From IMG/VR virus record IMGVR_UViG_3300031707_000151, positions 1 through 26,282 of that record: a DNA stretch of 26,282 bases. One strand, given 5' to 3'. How positions within the stretch are numbered: the stretch's first letter is position 1; each line of letters opens with the position of its first letter. Made by a program: the position numbers and the translations under genes. The stretch is from a virus. Shown one piece after another: positions 21,120 through 26,282 of this stretch. A model generated the notes under the pieces. It did no database searches, was not told the origin of the DNA, and saw only the letters and a list, made by a program, of their open reading frames with translations.

Positions 21120-21523
21120 GTTCCGCACGGCGTCCACTCGCCGTCGATGGTCAGGGAAATCGAGCAAGTGGATACGTCGTTATCCGGCGCATCCATGCTG
21201 ATCGAGGTCACCAGCGCCGTGGCCTGTTCCACGTCAACGCCTTCCTCCTGGCGCACGACCAGGATGAAGGTGCCGTTGCGGTTGGCCGCCACCAGCGCCT
21301 GATAGGTGGCCTCGCTGGGCACGTAGAGGCCATCCATCGAGATGGTCGAGCCATAACGCCCGGCCAGCACGCGCTTGGAGCGGCTGTCCTTCGAGCTCGC
21401 GTCGATCTCGTCGGTGGTCTCGTCGAAGGTCGCCCCGCGCTGCCCGGTCGCGGCCTGCCAGGAAGGGGAGAGCGGGGGACCAACGTTCACGAATAAAAGT
21501 ATGTCAACGCCATTTATTGCCAC
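21116..21523 (-). CDS. Major tail tube protein, TP901-1 family
   Basis: 135 residues. A GTG at 21523 follows GAGGAG at 8 bases. DILLFVNVGP at the start, then TDEIDASSKDS, then GRYGSTISMDGLYVP, and ATALVTSISMDAPDNDVSTCSISLTIDGE at the end are the TP901-1 major tail protein pattern. It polymerises into the tube below the terminator and above Dit. It lies between terminator and chaperone genes, as expected. A second gene at 10786 encodes a related domain. Confidence 0.8.
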   Translation of the reverse strand: MAINGVDILLFVNVGPPLSPSWQAATGQRGATFDETTDEIDASSKDSRSKRVLAGRYGSTISMDGLYVPSEATYQALVAANRNGTFILVVRQEEGVDVEQATALVTSISMDAPDNDVSTCSISLTIDGEWTPCGT

Positions 21524-21553
21524 TTCTGTTCTCCTCTTTACACTACTATGCGG

Positions 21554-21967
21554 TTAAGACTCCATCATAATGAGCTTTACCGTCACGATTCGCCCGTAGG
21601 CGTCCTGCTCGTTGCTCGCAATCGGCCCCGAGCATTCCGCCACCAACGTTCCGTAGCCTGCCACGACCAGCTTGTGCCGATGCAACAGCCCCCTCACCCG
21701 CTCCGCGATCTGCTCCACCGGCATCGCATCGCCGTCCGCCGCCGTATAACAGCGCACATCGCGCCAGATGCGCCGGCCCCTGTCTAACTTGGTGTCGAAG
21801 GACGTGTCAGTCACGTCGCCACTGCTCACCAGGTAGGGCAGCACCGCGTCGCCCGGCACCGGGTCAATGGTGAAGATCGCCGGCGCGCCCTCGTAAGAGG
21901 CCAGCATTCCCACCAGCGTCGGGTCACTGGACAGCCGGTCGTTCATCCCCTGAGTCAGTGCGTTCAA
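21554..21967 (-). CDS. Tail terminator/completion protein, DUF3168-like
   Basis: 137 residues. The start is a TTG at 21967 with AAGGA upstream; ATG 21946 is a shorter alternative that would lose the first helix. LSSDPTLVGMLASYEGAPAIF, then AVLPYLVSSGDVTDTSFDTK, then RDVRCYTAADGDAMPVEQIAERV follow the DUF3168 tail completion pattern. It caps the tube at the head-proximal end. Location before the tube gene fits. Confidence 0.65.
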   Translation of the reverse strand: MNALTQGMNDRLSSDPTLVGMLASYEGAPAIFTIDPVPGDAVLPYLVSSGDVTDTSFDTKLDRGRRIWRDVRCYTAADGDAMPVEQIAERVRGLLHRHKLVVAGYGTLVAECSGPIASNEQDAYGRIVTVKLIMMES

Positions 21968-21992
21968 CGAATCCGATCCTTCCCCTTAAGCA

Positions 21993-22064
21993 GGAAACGC
22001 CCCGTCATATGTGCGGTTCCGGCGCTATTTGCGCCGCTGTTACTCGCACAAAGCGGGGCGTTCC
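21993..22064 (-). promoter_or_regulatory. Three-level nested hairpin ahead of the tail genes
   Basis: Outer stem ACGCCCCG (21997-22004) with CGGGGCGT (22054-22061), extended by three more pairs. Middle stem GTGCG (22011-22015) with CGCAC (22045-22049). Inner stem CGGCGC (22020-22025), loop TATTT, GCGCCG (22031-22036). In the minus-strand transcript it lies about 26 bases upstream of the terminator-protein start. It may be a leader structure, processing site or attenuator between head and tail modules; no U-tract was seen. Confidence 0.55.
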
Positions 22065-22086
22065 AATGGACTGCCCAATTACGTTG

Positions 22087-22221
22087 TTAAGGCCGGTTCA
22101 GCTTCCTCAATTCAGCCGTCCGCGGCTGTATGTCTAGCATCCGCTCGATGGCGTCCAGGGCCATGAGAAGCGCCTGCCGAATCGCCATCCAGAACTCGCG
22201 GTCAGGCATTTGCCCAGTCAT
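22087..22221 (-). CDS. 44-residue helical protein of phage structural operons
   Basis: ATG at 22221 with GAGGG 8 bases upstream; TAA at 22089-22087. The peptide (PDREFWMAIRQALLMALDAIERML) is a strongly amphipathic helix of a kind often seen as a tiny ORF beside phage structural genes. Its function is unknown. It lies in the gap between neck protein and tail terminator genes, sharing DNA with the -35 of the opposite promoter. Confidence 0.5.
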   Translation of the reverse strand: MTGQMPDREFWMAIRQALLMALDAIERMLDIQPRTAELRKLNRP

Positions 22222-22224
22222 CTA

Positions 22225-22253
22225 TTGACCCTCAGTACCAGTTATGCTATAAT
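22225..22253 (+). promoter_or_regulatory. Consensus-like sigma-70 promoter facing the tRNA-like element
   Basis: TTGACC (22225-22230), a 17-base spacer and TATAAT (22248-22253), with the extended -10 TGC immediately before. It points away from the operon, on the plus strand. The predicted start is near 22260. The next 130 bases contain a GCGCG/CGCGC hairpin (22271-22286), a GGGGGG/CCTCCC hairpin (22292-22311) and then the tRNA-like element. Nothing else on this strand would need it. Confidence 0.7.
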
Positions 22254-22312
22254 GGTCCTTGGAGAGTAAGGCGCGATTTAACGCGCGTCCGGGGGGGCTT
22301 ATCAACCTCCCT

Positions 22313-22397
22313 AGGCAGGTCGTCCAATGGGTAGGACGCCGTGAAAAAGCTGATACCTGAAGTAACGGATATGCAGGTTCAAATCCTGTCCTGCGCC
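22313..22397 (+). ncRNA. tRNA-like element with a 22-nt anticodon loop
   Basis: Canonical pieces appear in the correct order: acceptor-like AGGCAGG (22313-22319) with CCTGCGC (22390-22396), T8, D stem GTCC/GGAC (22322-22325, 22334-22337) with loop AATGGGTA, T stem GCAGG/CCTGT (22373-22377, 22385-22389) with loop TTCAAAT. Acceptor pairs 1 and 2 (A-C, G-G) do not match. The anticodon stem is 4 bp, CCGT/ACGG (22339-22342, 22365-22368), with 22 bases in its loop and no U33 in place. It cannot decode as a normal tRNA without processing. It may be a remnant, a mimic or a spliced tRNA. Confidence 0.5.
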
Positions 22398-22424
22398 TCT
22401 CCTTATTTGTTCGCCTCAGTGCGT

Positions 22425-22814
22425 TCATCCCTTCCCCACAAACAAGCGCATGATTTCGGCGGCGTTGCCGAACACCGCCGGGCGCAGGAAGGGGTGCGCC
22501 GGGCGTGCAGGGATGCGCCGCCGCACAGTATGCCCGCTGACCGTGGTCGCTCCGCGCTCATAGCCACTCGTGCCCAACTCGACAAACCAGGCCCAGAACA
22601 CCTTCGCTTTCGCGCCGACGATGCACTCAATGGTCTCCCCATGCGCCTCGACCTTGTAGATGATGCTGCCCTTCAGGACACCCCGGCCGGGCGGCGCATT
22701 GGCCGAGGCCCGCTCCGCGCAGAACTGCCCGACGCGATCCATGCCGTCAAGGACCTTGGCAGAGATCCCGCGCTTGAACTTGTCCGCGTTCCAAGTGATC
22801 TTGACGCCGCTCAC
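22425..22814 (-). CDS. HK97 gp10-like head-tail joining/neck protein
   Basis: 129 residues, ATG 22814 overlapping the upstream stop as ATGA. AERASANAPPGRGVLKGSI (about residues 34-52), FWAWFVELGTSGYERG (about 72-87) and IPARPAHPFLRPAV (about 100-113) are the family signature (FVExGTS ... PAxPFLRPA). These proteins join the tail to the head. The order connector, closure, gp10, terminator, tube is the usual one. Confidence 0.8.
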   Translation of the reverse strand: MSGVKITWNADKFKRGISAKVLDGMDRVGQFCAERASANAPPGRGVLKGSIIYKVEAHGETIECIVGAKAKVFWAWFVELGTSGYERGATTVSGHTVRRRIPARPAHPFLRPAVFGNAAEIMRLFVGKG

Positions 22815-23158
22815 GACCCGACCTCCTTCGTGGGCTTCTGGATCTCCAGGCAGTCAATCTCCAAATGGTGATCCGCCCTGCTCGGCTCGCGCACGCCCTG
22901 CACTCGTACCGTCACCTCATCGCCCTCCACGGTGTCCTCGCGTTGGATGTCCGTCCCGGCCACAACGTACAGCACATGGCTGATCGCCCGCTCTAACTGG
23001 TCGGCCACATCGCGCTCGGAGCCGCCCGCCGGGCGCAATCGCCCGCGTATGGTGCCCAAGGGAGAGTAGGCGATTGCCCAACCTCCCTGGCCGTTGGGGA
23101 GGCGCACAGGACGCGACACGAGAAAGTCATTGTTCAAGAGGCTGGTAAAGATGCTCAC
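22811..23158 (-). CDS. Head closure protein (SPP1 gp16-like), putative
   Basis: 115 residues from a GTG at 23158, overlapping the previous stop as GTGA. FLVSRPVRLPNGQGGWAIAY, LGTIRGRLRPAGGSERDVADQ and VLYVVAGTDIQREDTVEGDEV fit the small beta-barrel head-tail joining family. A longer frame from 23437 overlaps the connector gene and is rejected. It lies between connector and gp10-like genes. Confidence 0.6.
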   Translation of the reverse strand: MSIFTSLLNNDFLVSRPVRLPNGQGGWAIAYSPLGTIRGRLRPAGGSERDVADQLERAISHVLYVVAGTDIQREDTVEGDEVTVRVQGVREPSRADHHLEIDCLEIQKPTKEVGS

Positions 23159-23739
23159 AGTCTGTACCTGTCCAGTCGCTCTTTCTCGCTCTTGAGTAGC
23201 AGCGGCGCGGCACTCGCACCGAGCACGCCTTCCCCTGCCCCCTCGCCGCCGAAGGATACGCTGTAATCGCCCAAACTCAGGGCGGTGACCCCCGGAATGG
23301 CACTCATCTCCTCGGCCCGCAGGCCCGCCTGGTAGGCCCGGCTCGCGGCGCGGGTGGCGATGGAGATGATGTCGTCCGGGAGGACCGCGTAGCCATGATC
23401 GTAGGTGATGGCGATGATTTGGATGCCCACGGTCCAATAGGCCCCGATGCGATATAGGATGCCGTGCTCGCCGAGTTTGTAATCATCATCCACCAGCAGC
23501 AGGTCGCCGTCCTCGACCACGGAGATGACCGCAGTTACCGGGAGTTCGGGCAGCAGAATGCGCGGGCCCCCGATGCAGTCCAGGGTGATCGTCTCCCCCA
23601 CGGCCTCGAGCACCTGGTGGCAATAGTTCTGTATCGCCGCCGTAGCCTCGACGATGGCCCTATTGGCCGCGTCCGTCTTCGCCGCCGGAACCGCGATCTG
23701 TAGGAAGTGCTCGATGTCGGCCACTGTGCAAAAGACCAT
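23155..23739 (-). CDS. Head-tail connector protein, gp6-like
   Basis: 194 residues from ATG 23739 (TGATG overlap with the upstream stop; a TTG one codon earlier is possible). VFCTVADIEHFLQIAVPAAK, ANRAIVEATAAIQNYCHQVL, then LPELPVTAVISVVEDGDLLL and the VDDDYKLGEHGILYRIG segment follow gp6-type head completion proteins. It adds a ring below the portal. The portal gene itself is beyond the window. Confidence 0.7.
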   Translation of the reverse strand: MVFCTVADIEHFLQIAVPAAKTDAANRAIVEATAAIQNYCHQVLEAVGETITLDCIGGPRILLPELPVTAVISVVEDGDLLLVDDDYKLGEHGILYRIGAYWTVGIQIIAITYDHGYAVLPDDIISIATRAASRAYQAGLRAEEMSAIPGVTALSLGDYSVSFGGEGAGEGVLGASAAPLLLKSEKERLDRYRL

Positions 23740-23957
23740 CAAGCCCCCTTGTTCGGCGCTGGCTTGCGCATCTTGTTCGGCGGAGGCTCCGCCTGTTTCG
23801 GCGGCGCGGGGATCAGCCCCAAGCGCACGGCCTCATCCTCGTGCATCTGTTGCCAGACCCCCGAGGCGGTCTGAATGCGGATCATCTTCCCTGTCCGCAA
23901 CTCCATCGGGATGTCGCTCAGGATCATCGTCTCCACATAGCCCTCCGTCGTTTTCAT
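23739..23957 (-). CDS. 72-residue protein of the head-tail module, unknown
   Basis: ATG 23957 overlaps the upstream stop as ATGA. Residues 1-48 look like a short beta domain (MILSDIPMELRTGKMIRIQTA). The C-terminus is Pro-rich and basic (PAPPKQAEPPPNKMRKPAPN). Similar small genes with unknown function are common ahead of connectors. Confidence 0.5.
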   Translation of the reverse strand: MKTTEGYVETMILSDIPMELRTGKMIRIQTASGVWQQMHEDEAVRLGLIPAPPKQAEPPPNKMRKPAPNKGA

Positions 23958-24640
23958 TTCGCCAAACTCCGTTCTCGCATCCGCGCAAACCGCTCCAGGG
24001 TTTTTTGCTCCTGTCCTTCAGGACAACTCACGAACACGCTCGGCCCGATCTGCACCCGCACCATCACCTGCTGGTGGCTCATGGCCCTGGATCTGGCCGT
24101 GCGGGCGTCCTGCTCGGCGCGCTTCTGCAGGTCGGCGAGCCAGGATCTGGGCAGGGCGCAGAACAGCGGCTTGACCAGGTAGAGCGCCCGCAGGAAGGAT
24201 AGGCGTTCGTCGCTTCCGGATCCGTTGCCCTCGCCGCACTCGGCGCGCCAGGTCTCCAGGAAGCGCAGTCCGTCGGGGCTCTTGCGCACAAACAGCAACT
24301 CGTGCGCGTACAGCAGCACCCGCAGGTCGCGGATGACGGCTTCCGTCCGTTTCTGGTCCGAGGGCGTGCCCTGGTCTTTGGCCAGCACCCCGTAGCGCCA
24401 TAGAGGCGCGGCCACGTCCCAACGTTCCAGGAAGTGCATGCCGGCGGGGATCAGGTCCCAGGGGATGATGGTGCCCGGCGCGGCAAATAGAGTGCGCTGG
24501 AAGGGCAGATCCCATGAGTCGGTGACGGTCAGGGTCAGGCCGGCCTTCTTGGCGCGAAGGGTTGCGGTCCCGTCAGAGGCCCGCAATACCAGGCCGACGC
24601 CTGATTGCCCTGCCCCGTATCCCATATGGCCGTCGGTCAT
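23954..24640 (-). CDS. 228-residue protein, unknown function
   Basis: ATG 24640 overlaps the methyltransferase stop as ATGA. A longer frame from 24886 would run through the methyltransferase gene. The N-terminal 60 residues are beta-like (GVGLVLRASDGTATLRAKKA, GLTLTVTDSWDLPFQRTLF). The middle and end are helical and charged (LRFLETWRAECGEG, WLADLQKRAEQDARTARSRA). No family recognised. It sits between modifying enzymes and head genes. Confidence 0.5.
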   Translation of the reverse strand: MTDGHMGYGAGQSGVGLVLRASDGTATLRAKKAGLTLTVTDSWDLPFQRTLFAAPGTIIPWDLIPAGMHFLERWDVAAPLWRYGVLAKDQGTPSDQKRTEAVIRDLRVLLYAHELLFVRKSPDGLRFLETWRAECGEGNGSGSDERLSFLRALYLVKPLFCALPRSWLADLQKRAEQDARTARSRAMSHQQVMVRVQIGPSVFVSCPEGQEQKTLERFARMRERSLAK

Positions 24641-25092
24641 TTGCATACCTGCATCAGGGCAACAATGGATGTCTTTTGCCGACTCAAGGCCGGCTTCCAC
24701 AGAAATCGCCATTTCCTCTCCGTGTAGAACCCGTAAGCCCGCCCATACTCCGTGTCGGGGTCGAATATCTCCAGTGTGTCCAAGCTGAAGAACCACCGGT
24801 GCGTCGGGTCCCGATACGAGCTGTCGCTCTGCCACCAAGGGACCCGCAAGTCCAACGTTCCCTCGGGCCGTAACAGCCTCCAGCACTCATCCATAGACTC
24901 GATCAGCGTTATCTGTAAATGCTCCAGCACCGCCTGGGCGACTATGAGGTCAAACGATTCATCCGCCCAGGGCCAGGGCAGGACATTGAGATCATGCACC
25001 ACATCGATCTCTGGCCGGTGCCTCCGAATATCGTGATTGACAGCGCCCGGCAGGATCACGTTTCCACAGCCCAGGTTCAGAGTATCCGGCAT
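24637..25092 (-). CDS. SAM-dependent methyltransferase (Methyltransf_11-like)
   Basis: 151 residues. LNLGCGN (5-11) is motif I, binding SAM; VNHDI follows as the acidic end of strand 2; DLNVLPWPWADESFDLIVAQAVLEHL (about 34-60) covers motifs II-III. The C-terminus is short for the family. Its start at 25092 overlaps the glycosyltransferase end by 16 bases. With two glycosyltransferases upstream it may methylate a sugar or lipid, but the acceptor is unknown. Confidence 0.7.
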   Translation of the reverse strand: MPDTLNLGCGNVILPGAVNHDIRRHRPEIDVVHDLNVLPWPWADESFDLIVAQAVLEHLQITLIESMDECWRLLRPEGTLDLRVPWWQSDSSYRDPTHRWFFSLDTLEIFDPDTEYGRAYGFYTERKWRFLWKPALSRQKTSIVALMQVCK

Positions 25093-25775
25093 TGGCGATA
25101 CTCCTCTGGCGGCTCCAATGTGACCAGGTCCACCGGCTCGATCATGAGGCGCGTCCAGTTCTTCCCCGGCACCCGTATTGAATCTGGGCAGTAGTGCCAG
25201 GTGTAAACTCCCTTCAGGTATCCGACCTTCCCACCGATAGCATGAACATATTTTGCCTGCGTCTTGTTTGGCGACTTGCGGGATTTGCGATCGGTGAATA
25301 ATTGCGCCGTTTTCTCGAGCAGTGCCCGACGCATCGCCAGAAAGTGACCGCTTACGTAAGCCGAGTAGACTACCTCGCCATCGTCGGAGTAGGGATGCCG
25401 CGAGCCAGTCTTGTTATCGCCAGGGTTATTCAACCCGAGCATCATCAGCCTCGGGCGCGTCGCCATCGCCTCAAGTAGCTGCTGCAACCAGTCTGGATCG
25501 AGATGCGGGCAGAGTGCATCATCGTCCGTATAGATCACTGGGTCGGACTTGGATACCTTGGCCACGTCGATCAGGTTCTGGTGCATACCACCCCGCTTTT
25601 CGCGCCTGTGAAGACTCAACCCCAACGATTTGACGTAATCAGCGGTGCCATCTGTGCTCGCATCGTCTATGATGCTCAGGCGATAGGGCGTCGTTGTGCG
25701 CTCCTGGATACACTCGATGGTGCGCCGGAGCATCTCCAGCCGGTTGTGTGTGCCGATCACAATGTCAATGACCAC
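25077..25775 (-). CDS. GT2-type glycosyltransferase
   Basis: About 232 residues. The start chosen is GTG 25775 with AGGA 9 bases upstream; ATG 25793 would give 238 residues. Residues near the start, VIDIVIGTHNRLEMLRRTIE, are the GT-A nucleotide-binding strand and helix, and IYTDDDALCPHLDPDW (about residue 90) has the DxD metal motif. The end carries a SGHFLAMRRALLE acceptor-side segment. It shares structure and motifs with the truncated gene upstream, so the two arose by duplication. Target unknown: capsid, tail or host envelope. Confidence 0.7.
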   Translation of the reverse strand: MVIDIVIGTHNRLEMLRRTIECIQERTTTPYRLSIIDDASTDGTADYVKSLGLSLHRREKRGGMHQNLIDVAKVSKSDPVIYTDDDALCPHLDPDWLQQLLEAMATRPRLMMLGLNNPGDNKTGSRHPYSDDGEVVYSAYVSGHFLAMRRALLEKTAQLFTDRKSRKSPNKTQAKYVHAIGGKVGYLKGVYTWHYCPDSIRVPGKNWTRLMIEPVDLVTLEPPEEYRQCRIL

Positions 25776-26282
25776 GCCGGGCCGTCCTTGCAATCATTGC
25801 CGCCAATGGCTCCAGCGTATCCGCATTGATCAGTGTCACATCCCGCGACCTCAAATCGTGGCCAGTGCGCCCCGATCGCAAGCCAATGTGTTGGCAGTAC
25901 ACGCCGGTCAGGTATGCCACCCAATACCCCCTTGACCATACTGCCCGGCTCCATGCCCGATCTATCCCGTAAGCGTTTGCCTGCATCACAATCTTTTCCA
26001 TCATACCGCCGACAGACGGAATGACGATGCTGCGCATGAGATCCCTCCGGATGAACGCCAAGTGCGACCCCACGCGATCGCACAGGGTCACCGGCCCCTC
26101 CTGGCGGATCACCTTGATGGGAGCGGTCGGGAGATGCAAGGCCAATAATCCGAGTTTGTGATAACGCGCCATCGCTGCCAGGCCCCTACTCAGCCAGTCC
26201 GGGCTGAGTTTCGGGCACAGGATGTCATCATCGCTATAGACTAAGATGTCCGATTGCGCCATACGCGAGACGGCGCTCCAGT
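25765..26282 (-). CDS. GT2-type glycosyltransferase, 5' end outside the window
   Basis: The frame is open to the right edge, so the true start lies beyond 26282; reading on from the edge gives WSAVSRM before the first ATG. LVYSDDDILCPKLSPDW carries the DxD motif and GSHLAFIRRDLM corresponds to GHFLAMRRALL in the next gene. The part visible lines up with about the C-terminal 70% of its paralogue at 25077-25775. It would use a nucleotide-sugar donor. Confidence 0.65.
   Translation of the reverse strand, partial: WSAVSRMAQSDILVYSDDDILCPKLSPDWLSRGLAAMARYHKLGLLALHLPTAPIKVIRQEGPVTLCDRVGSHLAFIRRDLMRSIVIPSVGGMMEKIVMQANAYGIDRAWSRAVWSRGYWVAYLTGVYCQHIGLRSGRTGHDLRSRDVTLINADTLEPLAAMIARTARRGH

Noticed and set aside
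22313-22397. Ordinary tRNA-Gln/Glu type gene
   Set aside because: The anticodon loop is 22 nt without U33, and two acceptor pairs do not match.
24641-24886. A longer start for the 228-residue protein
   Set aside because: The extension is the shifted frame of the methyltransferase gene; ATG 24640 has the standard ATGA overlap.

Overview
The window is about 26 kb of a temperate, long-tailed (siphovirus-type) phage or prophage with a GC-rich genome. Almost every gene is on the minus strand and packed as in a phage: start and stop codons repeatedly overlap as ATGA, GTGA or TGATG, which points to translational coupling. The plus strand carries a lysogeny block (repressor, PH-like small protein, large serine recombinase), a TnpB insertion and one tRNA-like element. 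The host cannot be named from the sequence. The tail families (TP901-type tube and tape measure, ReqiPepy6 Gp37-like protein) are mostly known from phages of Gram-positive and related bacteria.

Transcription of the structural genes runs from the right edge leftwards. Two tandem GT2-type glycosyltransferases (the first cut by the window edge), a small SAM methyltransferase and two unrecognised genes come first. Then follow the head-tail connector (gp6-like), head-closure protein, gp10-like neck protein, a 44-residue helical protein, tail terminator, tail tube, tail assembly chaperone with a -1 frameshift site (CCCCCCG), an 899-residue tape measure protein with five 45-residue repeats, distal tail protein and a Gp37-like tail hub protein. 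A standalone TnpB element (plus strand, about 14706-15877) interrupts the operon here. Beyond it lie small baseplate or fibre proteins, two LamG-like proteins, two repeat proteins (one fused to a second copy of the tail-tube fold), a Trp-rich mini membrane protein, a two-domain endolysin and two holin-like membrane proteins.

From 6.0 to 8.5 kb is the lysogeny block. The 6036-6213 gap holds a leftward promoter of near-consensus sequence (TTGACA, 17 bp, TACAAT) and several overlapping dyads that look like repressor operators. Left of it, 38-6035 on the minus strand is the early operon: a ribbon-helix-helix protein, several small unknown or zinc-ribbon proteins, a RecT-like annealing protein, a replication initiator-like protein that contains iteron-like repeats (a possible origin inside the gene), and a helicase-loader-like protein.

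The recombinase lies between the early and lysis modules with no host genes visible on either side. This fits a circular or virion form, or a lysogen whose attachment site is elsewhere.

The least explained parts are two non-canonical tRNA-like elements: one at 22313-22397 (plus), behind a strong promoter and with a 22-nt anticodon loop, and one at 2228-2286 (minus), with no D arm. Others are the tube-like domain fused to a fibre repeat, the endolysin with an altered metal motif joined to a glycosidase-like domain, and a nested hairpin at 21993-22064. All readings were made by eye, without database searches or folding software.
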